Shown piece by piece: positions 1-5,594 of a stretch of DNA of 5,594 nucleotides. The stretch covers positions 1-5,594 of the forward strand of contig CANHOY010000116.1 in the NCBI GenBank assembly GCA_947462495.1, read 5' to 3'. The notes under the pieces are model-generated. The model was given only the letters and a program-made list of their open reading frames with translations. It did no database searches and was not told the origin of the DNA. A program made the translations under genes and the position numbers. Numbering within the stretch: position 1 is the first letter of the stretch; each line of letters begins with the position of its first letter. The stretch is from Bacteroidota bacterium. GTDB lineage: Bacteria; Bacteroidota; Bacteroidia; Chitinophagales; Chitinophagaceae.

Positions 1-186
1 GCATTAAAACCTGGCGGTAAATTAGTGCTTGTAGAATTTAGGTCAGAAGATCCAAATGTACCCATTAAAAGCATTCATAAAATGAGTAAAGCGCAGGCCA
101 TTAAAGAATTAAAAGCAGCAGGTTTTGCATTTGACAAAAATATAGATAATCTTCCATGGCAGCACTGCATGGTTTTTATAAAGTAG
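1..186 (+). CDS. SAM-dependent methyltransferase, C-terminal fragment (5' end outside window)
   Basis: Frame 1 is open from the first base and ends at TAG, giving the last 61 residues of a protein that begins upstream of the window. The fragment opens with LKPGGKLVLVEFRSED, the late beta-strand and turn (LKPGG.L.LVE) of class I Rossmann-fold methyltransferases. It continues with a VPIKSIHKMSKAQAIKEL segment and closes with NLPWQHCMVFIK. This tail is typical of a group of small methyltransferases that transfer a methyl group from S-adenosylmethionine. The SAM-binding GxGxG loop would lie upstream and cannot be seen, so neither the substrate nor the activity can be judged. The downstream membrane-protein gene starts 26 bases after the stop on the same strand, so the two are probably co-transcribed. 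The family call is fairly firm; the substrate is unknown. Confidence 0.85.
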   Translation, partial: ALKPGGKLVLVEFRSEDPNVPIKSIHKMSKAQAIKELKAAGFAFDKNIDNLPWQHCMVFIK

Positions 187-212
187 TAATTTAAAATATA
201 TAAATAATAAAA

Positions 213-515
213 ATGGTAAAAAAATTATTGAAAACGGCATTGGGGAGACTACGAATTATTGCATTTATTGAAGGTTGTTCGTATTTGCTTTTAGGACTTA
301 CGATGATTTTAAAATACAAATTTTCTATGCCACAGCCCAATTATATTGTTGGTTTGGCTCATGGAATTCTTTTTGTTCTATACTTATTTTTACTGCTTCA
401 AGTTTCATTTTTACATCGCTGGAACATATACAAAATATTTATGGCTTTCATAGCTTCACTTATACCGTTTGGGACTTTTTATGCAGATAAAGTACTTTTT
501 AGAAAATTTAATTAA
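213..515 (+). CDS. DUF3817 family small integral membrane protein
   Basis: This 100-residue protein has about three membrane segments, at roughly residues 13-33, 44-64 and 72-92, and a basic N-terminus (MVKKLLKTALGR). Its landmarks match the DUF3817 family: LRIIAFIEGCSYLLLG with Glu20 inside the first helix, GLAHG with His50 at the start of the second, and IPFGTFYADK near the end. The length is normal for the family, so the gene looks complete. The biochemical role of DUF3817 proteins is not established. The ATG at 213 follows an A/T-rich leader with no clear Shine-Dalgarno sequence, as is usual in Bacteroidota. The gene lies 26 bases behind a methyltransferase gene, suggesting a shared transcript. 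It converges with the YqgE-family gene, whose stop is only 21 bases away. Confidence 0.9.
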   Translation: MVKKLLKTALGRLRIIAFIEGCSYLLLGLTMILKYKFSMPQPNYIVGLAHGILFVLYLFLLLQVSFLHRWNIYKIFMAFIASLIPFGTFYADKVLFRKFN

Positions 516-536
516 TACAATTAAAATAGATTCATT

Positions 537-968
537 TTAACTCAATGCCCAGCTTCCCTCTTCCACCTCTGCTTCCAATTCTCCCAAATCCCATCCGCAA
601 TAGCCAATAAAAAGTTGAATTTCTTCTTTATGGGCAACCCTGGTGTTGATGGCTTCGATCACTTGCTCCATATTACCACCCAAGTAAAGACCATTGGGTA
701 TTTGTTTACCCCCATCAATGAGATCGGGTCGCTTGTGCAATACAAAGAGGTGTTCTCTATCAACTGGGCCTCCATCCATCAGTGGAAATGGTTTACTGTG
801 ATTGAATTCAATTAGTTCATGCAGCGACTTTTCAAAGGATTTATTGATTACCAACCCTATACTTCCCTCTTCGTTGTGTTCAATGATTAGAATGGTTGTA
901 TGCTCGAAGAAACTCCCAATTAAGGCGGCAGTGCTTTTGATATAAATTCCGGCTTTTAAATCTCTCAT
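537..968 (-). CDS. yqgE: YqgE/AlgH family protein (DUF179)
   Basis: From the ATG at 968 the product has 143 residues. It carries the family signature in order: a G-x-x-I-K-S-T N-terminal strand, ILIIEHNEEGSIGLVINK (about 26-43), FPLMDGGPVDREHLFVLH (61-78), IPNGLYLGGN (90-99) and IGYCGWDLGELEAEVEEGSW (121-140). These proteins are cytoplasmic and widely conserved. The AlgH name comes from a link to alginate regulation in Pseudomonas, but the molecular function is unknown. An upstream TTG at 1010 would add 14 residues (YHNCPYSLTTYQL...) unlike the family, so I prefer the ATG, which sits just before the conserved start. The protein ends three residues after EEGSW, roughly 45 short of the E. coli homologue (about 187 residues). 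The bases after the stop do not encode the missing tail. GC is about 42 percent by hand count, against about 35 percent in the adjacent gene. Confidence 0.93.
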   Translation of the reverse strand: MRDLKAGIYIKSTAALIGSFFEHTTILIIEHNEEGSIGLVINKSFEKSLHELIEFNHSKPFPLMDGGPVDREHLFVLHKRPDLIDGGKQIPNGLYLGGNMEQVIEAINTRVAHKEEIQLFIGYCGWDLGELEAEVEEGSWALS

Positions 969-1117
969 AAGTTGGTAGGTCGTTAAAGAATATGGACAGT
1001 TATGATACAAATTATTATGCTGTAAATTATCAATCTAATGTAGACTAAAAAGGGGAGTTTTCTTAAAATCAAGGATTATGTTAAATAATGAGTTCTTTGC
1101 TTCTTGAGGGTTTTAAA

Positions 1118-1708
1118 TTATTTTCTTTTAGTAATAACTACAGCAATAAGTAAATTAGGCACCCAACAAAGCCATGCAAGGTATGGATAGAATATTTCAA
1201 AAGGAGTTCCACTAGCGAAACCTATTCCTAATCCAGTACGCAATGTAACTGCTGCAAATGTGAGTGCAAAATTAATAAACATCCAATATTGGTGTGCTTG
1301 GATATTTTTATTTTTTATGGAATGATATGCTTTATATCCTGTGGCTAACCAAAGAATGGCCAATGTGAAAAATCCTGAATGAGAAATCATACCACCAAAT
1401 GAATATTGAGACATATACAAACCAGAAAGCCCCCCAATTAAAACGCTTATTAGATAGATTTTACCTAGCAATCGATGCACTTGTATCTTATTTAATCTAA
1501 ATTTTTCATTGAATTGGAAAGGTCCAATTGCTAAGGCGATGAGTGATGAAAAAATATGCAAGTAGATACCAATAGGGTGTGCTTGAAAATTACTTTTCAT
1601 ACCTGGGTGAACTGCAACGCCAAGTTCAAGGAATGAATATACAACTAGGGCATATAAGGTTACAGATATAGATAAACTTAAAATTAGAAATTTAAATATT
1701 TTGTTCAT
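1118..1708 (-). CDS. DUF2306 domain membrane protein
   Basis: From the ATG at 1708 this is a 196-residue protein with about six membrane segments, near 7-27, 48-64, 80-100, 110-127, 141-160 and 176-193. It matches the DUF2306 family through YLHIFSSLIALAIGPFQF (49-66), VHRLLGKIYL (77-86), the LSGLYMS turn, and AHQYWMFINFALTFAAVTLR (138-157). Histidines 51, 78, 110 and 139 lie at or near membrane borders; 51, 78 and 139 fall in the family's conserved blocks. Paired histidines of this kind can bind haem or metal, but that is inference and no function is established. An in-frame TTG at 1756 would add 16 residues and overlap the preceding gene, so the ATG, followed directly by a basic then hydrophobic N-terminus, is more likely. 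It starts 20 bases after the stop of the upstream small membrane protein, so the two probably form an operon. Confidence 0.88.
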   Translation of the reverse strand: MNKIFKFLILSLSISVTLYALVVYSFLELGVAVHPGMKSNFQAHPIGIYLHIFSSLIALAIGPFQFNEKFRLNKIQVHRLLGKIYLISVLIGGLSGLYMSQYSFGGMISHSGFFTLAILWLATGYKAYHSIKNKNIQAHQYWMFINFALTFAAVTLRTGLGIGFASGTPFEIFYPYLAWLCWVPNLLIAVVITKRK

Positions 1709-1728
1709 TGATAAGTAATAAATAAAAA

Positions 1729-2088
1729 TTATCCTTTGGTAGAAGCTAATTTCCAAATGCTATAGGAATGGAACACCGCAATAAATAAATTACTTATGAT
1801 TACAGGGTTGGTTAAAGTACCAACCATTATGGGGCTTAATACCTTATAAACTACTTGAACTAATAGAAGGGCCATTACAAATTTTGGGTCAAATTTGAAT
1901 AAAAACACCACGGAGAATATAAGTATAGTAAGATATATAGATAAAAGAATACCAAGTGCGGGTGTTTCAATCCCATAAGAATCAATTACCAAATTACTTT
2001 TTAGGAGTATACTGGAACACACAGGAATTAATACAAGAATATTAAGTAGCAGAGATAATTTAGGGAATAGCATTTCTTTTGAATTCAT
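1729..2088 (-). CDS. Small four-helix membrane protein, function unknown
   Basis: This 119-residue hydrophobic protein has four likely membrane helices, near residues 9-28, 43-64, 69-89 and 95-113. I do not recognise a named family. The second half (IETPALGILLSIYL, then LVQVVYKVLSPIMVGTLTNP and IISNLFIAVFHSYSIWKL) looks like conserved sequence rather than random hydrophobic coding, with buried Lys82, Pro86, Asn94 and His107 that could be functional. The first ATG (2088) is preferred; a second in-frame ATG at 2073 would drop five residues. It is the first gene of a two-gene minus-strand unit with the DUF2306 gene 20 bases downstream, so the two proteins may work together in the inner membrane. 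A Bacteroidota-type -7 box (TATTTTTG on the minus strand) lies 26-33 bases upstream of the start. Confidence 0.75.
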   Translation of the reverse strand: MNSKEMLFPKLSLLLNILVLIPVCSSILLKSNLVIDSYGIETPALGILLSIYLTILIFSVVFLFKFDPKFVMALLLVQVVYKVLSPIMVGTLTNPVIISNLFIAVFHSYSIWKLASTKG

Positions 2089-2473
2089 AATTATTGAAAT
2101 GAAATTTATTAATCAAAAATAATGAATCAATCGGGGATTTGAAAATTTGAATCTCTGCGTGCGGGAAACTCCTAAAATCATTTAATATTGCTTGATTTCG
2201 ATTTTCTAGAATTATAACTCACTACAAATCAAGACCTTATTTTCTTGAAGATATTATCTTTAGTTAACGAATTCTTTATTACTAATTAAAACCATATATT
2301 TTCATGTTCAACAGGTTTTCTAATTATATACTTTTAGATTGATAGGCGAAGCCACTAATTAAAGATATTTTATTATAAAATCAGTTACAATAAAATGAAA
2401 ATATTATATAAATTATGTACCTTAATAAATTATTATGATTGATAAAATAAATTTTAAATAAAAATTAATTAGT
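2089..2473. other. Gene-free A/T-rich spacer between divergent genes
   Basis: This 385-base stretch separates the minus-strand membrane-protein unit from the plus-strand amidohydrolase, and I see no plausible coding sequence in it. It must hold the promoters for both directions. Visible structure includes a compact palindrome AAGATA-T-TATCTT (2248-2260), which could be a dimeric regulator site. There is also an 8-base inverted repeat CTTGATTT/AAATCAAG (2191-2198 and 2226-2233), and a 10-base direct repeat ACTAATTAAA (2281-2290 and 2354-2363) whose copies are 73 bases apart, about seven helical turns. In such A/T-rich sequence each could arise by chance. I find no good TAnnTTTG box upstream of the amidohydrolase, no riboswitch and no tRNA. 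Confidence 0.5.
2114..2121 (-). promoter_or_regulatory. Candidate Bacteroidota -7 promoter box (TATTTTTG)
   Basis: Read on the minus strand, this octamer is an exact match to the Bacteroidota consensus TAnnTTTG. It would start transcription near 2107, leaving a leader of about 19 bases before the ATG of the small membrane protein at 2088. No TTG or TTTG -33 element is visible at the expected distance upstream, and the region is A/T-rich, so a chance match remains quite possible. Confidence 0.35.
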
Positions 2474-3748
2474 ATGAAAATTAGTTACCTAAAGTATTTT
2501 ATAACTTTAACCATTATAATGATTTTTGGCATTAAATTAAATGCTCAAACCAAATACTATATTACTGCACCTCGCTTATTTGACGGGGAAGTCATGCATA
2601 AAGATTGGGCATTAATAATTGAGAATAATAAAATTATTAGTGTTGGGCCAATCCAACAACTTAGCATACCTGATGGTTATGTAAAAATTAATTACCCTAA
2701 TGCAACAATTTTGCCTGGTTTAATTGAAGGGCATTCTCACTTAATGTTGTACCCATATAATATCACTGACTGGGATACGCAGGTTTTGAAAGAACCCGAT
2801 TCTTACCGAACAGTTAGGGCTACTGTTCATGCTAAAAATACTTTATTGGCTGGTTTTACAACTGCAAGAGATTTAGGTACAGAAGGTGCAGGCTATTCTG
2901 ATGTTTCACTAAAGAGGGCAATTAATGAAGGTGTTATTATTGGACCAAGACTGATGGTTGCTGGAAGAGCGATCGTTTCTACAGGTTCTTATGGTCCAAA
3001 AGGTTATGATAGTGATCAACAAATCATGTTAGGGGCTGAACCTGCTGATGGAAATGATTTAATAAGGGTCGTAAGAGATCAGATTGGGAAAGGTGCAGAT
3101 TTTATTAAAATATATGCTGATTATAGATGGGGAATTAATGGGGAAGATCGTCCTTCATTTACACTAGACGAACTCAAACTCATCAATGAAGTTACAAGAA
3201 GTAGTGGAAGGGTGATGGTTTGCCATGCGAAATCAAAAGAGGCAATACGTCGTGCTGTATTGGCAGGTGCTGAAACAATTGAGCATGGAGATTTCATAGA
3301 TGTAGAATTAGGGAAACTGATGAAAGAACATAATGTAACCTATATACCCACAATCTCAGCTGTTGATGTAATTTCACAATACCGTGGCTGGAAAAAAGGG
3401 GTTACTGACCCACCAAGCAATGTATTAAATAAAAGAAAAAGTTTTAAGGATGCAATAGCATCTGGTGTTTCCATTGGAATGGGTGGAGATGTCGGGGTCT
3501 TTCCTCATGGCGAAAATGTTTTAGAGATGGAACTTATGGTTGAGTATGGCTTACCTGTTTTAGATGCTTTAAAAGCAGCCACTAGTATAAATGCAAAGGC
3601 TTTTCATCTCGATGATAGTTTAGGCTATGTAAAGGCTGGGTATACTGCTGATGTAATAGTTGTTGAAGGGGATCCAAGTAAAAATATCTCAGATTTGAAA
3701 AAAGTAAAGTTCGTTATGAAGGAAGGGATTGTATATCTTTCTAAATAA
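2474..3748 (+). CDS. Exported metal-dependent amidohydrolase (imidazolonepropionase-like/prolidase-like subgroup)
   Basis: This 424-residue member of the amidohydrolase superfamily probably hydrolyses an amide or peptide-like bond outside the cytoplasm. Residues 1-25 form a signal peptide (basic start, hydrophobic core, then KLNAQT with likely cleavage after Ala24). An N-terminal beta-sandwich segment follows (about 28-80), then the TIM barrel. The barrel carries the expected metal ligands: HxH at His87/His89 (PGLIEGHSHL), Lys212 in DFIKIYAD (the position carboxylated in binuclear members), His251 (VCHAK), His271 (TIEHGD) and Asp339 (GMGGDVG). The C-terminal strand region (AGYTADVIVVEGDPSKNI) closes the sandwich. 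All ligands are present and the length is normal, so the enzyme looks active. Characterised relatives include Xaa-Pro, Xaa-Arg and Xaa-Lys dipeptidases, but the specificity here is unknown. It faces a second amidohydrolase gene with 241 bases between the stops. Confidence 0.95.
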   Translation: MKISYLKYFITLTIIMIFGIKLNAQTKYYITAPRLFDGEVMHKDWALIIENNKIISVGPIQQLSIPDGYVKINYPNATILPGLIEGHSHLMLYPYNITDWDTQVLKEPDSYRTVRATVHAKNTLLAGFTTARDLGTEGAGYSDVSLKRAINEGVIIGPRLMVAGRAIVSTGSYGPKGYDSDQQIMLGAEPADGNDLIRVVRDQIGKGADFIKIYADYRWGINGEDRPSFTLDELKLINEVTRSSGRVMVCHAKSKEAIRRAVLAGAETIEHGDFIDVELGKLMKEHNVTYIPTISAVDVISQYRGWKKGVTDPPSNVLNKRKSFKDAIASGVSIGMGGDVGVFPHGENVLEMELMVEYGLPVLDALKAATSINAKAFHLDDSLGYVKAGYTADVIVVEGDPSKNISDLKKVKFVMKEGIVYLSK

Positions 3749-3785
3749 GATTAACTTTTAATTTAGTGAATTTATTTTTAATTGA

Positions 3786-3857
3786 GGTCAAGAGTTGAAA
3801 TCTCTTTCTCGCTAAATAAAAACAAAGGACTTACGTTAAATCGTGAGTCCTTTGTTG
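3786..3857 (+). repeat. tRNA-3'-end-like direct repeat, copy A
   Basis: This 72-base unit matches copy B (5511-5582) at 54 of 72 positions without gaps. Its first part folds like a tRNA T-arm: stem AAGAG (3790-3794) pairs perfectly with CTCTT (3802-3806) around the seven-base loop TTGAAAT. A seven-base acceptor-like strand TCTCGCT (3807-3813) and a discriminator-like A (3814) follow. The loop has G where tRNAs have the invariant C56. No complementary 5' acceptor strand (AGCGAGA) or other tRNA arms lie upstream, so this is not a functional tRNA. The second part is the strong hairpin at 3821-3856. It sits between the stops of two convergent amidohydrolase genes. That it derives from a tRNA 3' end is inference. 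Confidence 0.75.
3821..3856. terminator. Strong hairpin, probable intrinsic terminator between convergent genes
   Basis: Arms 3821-3835 and 3842-3856 form a 15-pair stem with one T-G wobble and a six-base loop TTAAAT. The core is AACAAAGGACT/AGTCCTTTGTT. Read on the minus strand, the stem is followed by TTTATTTA, a fair U-rich tail, so it could end transcripts of the minus-strand amidohydrolase. On the plus strand the tail is weaker (GGTTCTAT), but the stem still lies about 70 bases after the stop of the plus-strand amidohydrolase. It belongs to the larger repeat copy A. Confidence 0.6.
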
Positions 3858-3932
3858 GTTCTATAATAGAAATATTATTTTATACATTTGTTTGATAGCT
3901 AAATTATCTAGCTCAATTACTCTACCTTATTT

Positions 3933-3967
3933 TTTTATAATTTAAGCACCTGACTTAAATTATAAAA
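3933..3967. repeat. A/T-rich 14-base inverted repeat after the second amidohydrolase gene
   Basis: The arms TTTTATAATTTAAG (3933-3946) and CTTAAATTATAAAA (3954-3967) are perfectly complementary around a seven-base loop CACCTGA. The structure begins 22 bases after the minus-strand amidohydrolase stop, so it could act as a transcript-end hairpin that blocks 3' decay. Neither strand has a U-run directly after the stem, which argues against a standard intrinsic terminator. A protein-binding site is possible too. Confidence 0.5.
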
Positions 3968-3989
3968 GACCTAAATATTCGTAGTAATT

Positions 3990-5321
3990 TTATTTTACTT
4001 TTTTTCCATGCTTATATACCATGTCTACTTTTTGTAATAAGTCAATATATCTTAATACATCTCCTTTTACGGCAATGATATCAGCATACTTGCCTTCGCT
4101 AATGGTACCATAATCTTTTTCAACACGCATTGCTAAAGCAGGCCAATACGTTGCAGCTTTAATAGCATACATGGGGTCAAAATCAAATTTATTCACCCAT
4201 ACATCTAATTCATTCCAAGTGCTTTGACTATGAAATTTCATTGGTATACCGCTATCAGTACCCACCAATAATACTACTCCAGCATTTTTGAGTTGATTTA
4301 TTTTTTTCTCTAAGGTTGGTCGGCGTACTGGAGTTAATTGAAAGTAAGGCATCCTTGCAGGATATTTTAATGACGCTTTAATATCATTAATAATATTATT
4401 GGGTAAATCTAAATGCCAGGAAGTATCATCTAGTTTTTCTGGATGGTCTCTTATATATTCATAATTAAATAAACCCTCCACTGTTGGTGTCCAGAACAAG
4501 GGACCCTTATTCATTTGTGCAGTGCGCTCTTTAATCATTTGCATAATATCCTCAGGATATTCTGGAGAAGAAGATAATCCAGTGTGTTCAAAACAATCTA
4601 CTCCAATTTTCATACCCACTCTTATTTCATTAGGGCGATGCGAGTGACCTGCTACAGGCAAATTATATTTATGTGCTTCATCTACTACTGCTTGTGCTTC
4701 TTCTAAAGTCATTTCGTCCTGATCAATCAGTTTGATCACATTTACTCCCGCTTCTGCAAGTTTGCGCACTTTAGCTCTTGCGTCTTCGACACCATTTACA
4801 CCCCAGCGGTACGCTTCCGTGTGCGGATAAGGCTTGTGCTGGATAAAAGGTCCTGATACATATAAGGTTGGGCCCAATAATTCGCCCTTATCAATGCTAC
4901 GTTTAACATTTATACTTGCATCCAAAGGTCCTCCTAAATCACGCGCACTTGTTACTCCAGCCATTAACAATTGGTGAGCCGATGCTGGCATAATTACTTT
5001 TTCAAAATCCTTCATATAAGCACTATCCCAATGATCATAATCACTATGCCCATTAATCATTAGATGAACATGCATATCCCATAAACCAGGTAGTACACTC
5101 ATTCCCTCGGTTGAAATTATTTCAGCATTTTTAGGAATCGCAGTACTTCCTACTGTGCCGACTGTTTTGATACGTTCATTTTCAATTATAATAACGCTAT
5201 TATAAATAGGGGTTCCTCCAAAACCATCAATTAAAGTCCCGCCCACAAAAGCTTTTATTTTTTGAGCGTTTGCAGACAAGCTATAGGCTAGTAATATAAA
5301 AAAGAAGAATTGTTTTTTCAT
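3990..5321 (-). CDS. Exported metal-dependent amidohydrolase, second type
   Basis: This 443-residue amidohydrolase-superfamily enzyme is likely a periplasmic or secreted hydrolase. Residues 1-20 are a signal peptide (MKKQ, a Phe-rich core, then SANAQ with likely cleavage after Ala19). The beta-sandwich segment GGTLIDGFGG...VIIIENERI (27-51) precedes the barrel. The metal-ligand set is complete: His84 and His86 (LPGLWDMHVHL), Lys197 (VNVIKLID), His226 (VAGHSH), His246 (CFEHTG) and Asp356 (VGTDSG). The C-terminal region YGTISEGKYADIIAVKGD (404-421) is typical of the superfamily. It shares AG.T.ARDLG, IKAAT and the ligand motifs with the neighbouring plus-strand amidohydrolase. It differs in the insert between His246 and Asp356 (WTPTVEGLFNYEYIRDHPE), so it is a distant paralogue rather than a recent duplicate. 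The substrate is unknown. The start ATG follows an A/T-rich leader. The gene is bracketed by the two direct repeats. Confidence 0.95.
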   Translation of the reverse strand: MKKQFFFFILLAYSLSANAQKIKAFVGGTLIDGFGGTPIYNSVIIIENERIKTVGTVGSTAIPKNAEIISTEGMSVLPGLWDMHVHLMINGHSDYDHWDSAYMKDFEKVIMPASAHQLLMAGVTSARDLGGPLDASINVKRSIDKGELLGPTLYVSGPFIQHKPYPHTEAYRWGVNGVEDARAKVRKLAEAGVNVIKLIDQDEMTLEEAQAVVDEAHKYNLPVAGHSHRPNEIRVGMKIGVDCFEHTGLSSSPEYPEDIMQMIKERTAQMNKGPLFWTPTVEGLFNYEYIRDHPEKLDDTSWHLDLPNNIINDIKASLKYPARMPYFQLTPVRRPTLEKKINQLKNAGVVLLVGTDSGIPMKFHSQSTWNELDVWVNKFDFDPMYAIKAATYWPALAMRVEKDYGTISEGKYADIIAVKGDVLRYIDLLQKVDMVYKHGKKVK

Positions 5322-5510
5322 ACCTGGTATTATTTTTTTAGAAATTTACAGCTTTTTTTTAAATTAGATTTGATTTGATAAGGTCCATTAATAAATGATT
5401 TCTGTGTTATGAAAATACCCCTGAATTCGGTAAAATGGTTTTATTTCGGTAATTAGATAACATATTACAAATTAACGCCATAATTTTGTCAAAAAATTTC
5501 ATCACTGGAA

Positions 5511-5582
5511 GGTCATAGCTTCAAGTCCCGGTCTCGCTATATGAAAATCAAGGACTTACATTAAATTCAGGGTCCTTTGTTG
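5511..5582 (+). repeat. tRNA-3'-end-like direct repeat, copy B
   Basis: This is the second copy of the 72-base unit, in the same orientation and 1725 bases from copy A. It keeps the canonical T-loop TTCAAGT (5520-5526), then CCCGG, the acceptor-like strand TCTCGCT (5532-5538) and A (5539). The 5' side of the T-stem (ATAGC, 5515-5519) no longer pairs with CCCGG; it can pair with GCTAT at 5536-5540 instead. The hairpin half is weaker than in copy A: AAGGACTT (5550-5557) with GGGTCCTT (5570-5577), eight pairs including two wobbles, loop of 12. A T-rich tail (TGTTGTTTTTGC) follows on the plus strand. No other tRNA arms are present upstream, so it is not an intact tRNA gene. Confidence 0.72.
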
Positions 5583-5594
5583 TTTTTGCTAAAC

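Noticed and set aside
293..302. AGGACTTACG, the same ten bases as the core of the repeat hairpin
   Set aside because: It lies inside the DUF3817 coding sequence in the codons for Gly-Leu-Thr, with no T-arm-like part or complementary arm nearby; a chance match.
275..490. Alternative-frame open reading frame of 71 codons inside the DUF3817 gene
   Set aside because: Overlaps a recognisable family member in another frame and shows no family motifs.
507..525. TTTAATT/AATTAAA inverted repeat between the convergent DUF3817 and YqgE-family genes
   Set aside because: Only seven A/T pairs, overlapping a stop codon, with no U-tract; too weak to call a terminator.
615..815. Plus-strand open frame of 66 codons opposite the YqgE-family gene
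   Set aside because: Antisense shadow of a clearly conserved gene, with no recognisable protein features.
3834..3841. GTTAAAT in the loop of copy A, resembling the GTTRRRY core of integron attC sites
   Set aside because: It is in a hairpin loop, is not kept in copy B (ATTAAAT), and no paired inverse core site or integron integrase is visible.
5468..5475. TTAATTTG on the minus strand as a -7 box for the second amidohydrolase, with TTTG upstream
   Set aside because: One mismatch to TAnnTTTG, and the 14-base gap to the TTTG is too short for the usual Bacteroidota promoter spacing.
5511..5539. A tRNA gene cut by the window or lying before copy B
   Set aside because: The 70 bases upstream have no anticodon arm, D-arm or AGCGAGA acceptor strand, and the T-stem is unpaired.

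Overview
The window looks like a chromosomal segment from a Bacteroidota bacterium (a Flavobacteriia, Chitinophagales or Cytophagales type; I cannot place it more finely). The evidence is low GC with A/T-rich spacers, no clear Shine-Dalgarno sequences before most starts, exported proteins whose signal peptides end in N-A-Q, one promoter-like box of the Bacteroidota form TAnnTTTG, and protein families common in that phylum.

Layout. 1-186 is the 3' end of a SAM-dependent methyltransferase gene, followed closely on the same strand by a small DUF3817 membrane protein (213-515). Convergent to these is a YqgE/AlgH-family gene (968-537, minus). Next on the minus strand is a two-gene membrane-protein unit: an unrecognised four-helix protein (2088-1729), then a DUF2306 protein (1708-1118). 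A 385-base gene-free A/T-rich spacer (2089-2473) separates this unit from an exported metal-dependent amidohydrolase on the plus strand (2474-3748). A second exported amidohydrolase of a different subgroup faces it on the minus strand (5321-3990).

The two amidohydrolases are the functional centre. Both keep the whole metal-ligand set of the superfamily (HxH, Lys, His, His, Asp) and both have a signal peptide, so they are probably periplasmic or extracytoplasmic hydrolases, possibly of dipeptides or related amides. Their substrates cannot be read from the sequence.

The most unusual non-coding signal is a pair of direct repeats (3786-3857 and 5511-5582) that bracket the second amidohydrolase. 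Each is 72 bases and they match at 54 of 72 positions without gaps. Each looks like the 3' end of a tRNA (T-arm, acceptor strand TCTCGCT and discriminator A) followed by a hairpin built on AAGGACTT/AGTCCTT. No 5' half of a tRNA is present. I read them as dispersed tRNA-3'-end-derived repeats or attachment-site remnants that also carry a terminator-like hairpin. Apart from these repeats the window is ordinary chromosomal content, and I see no convincing defence, CRISPR or transposon system.
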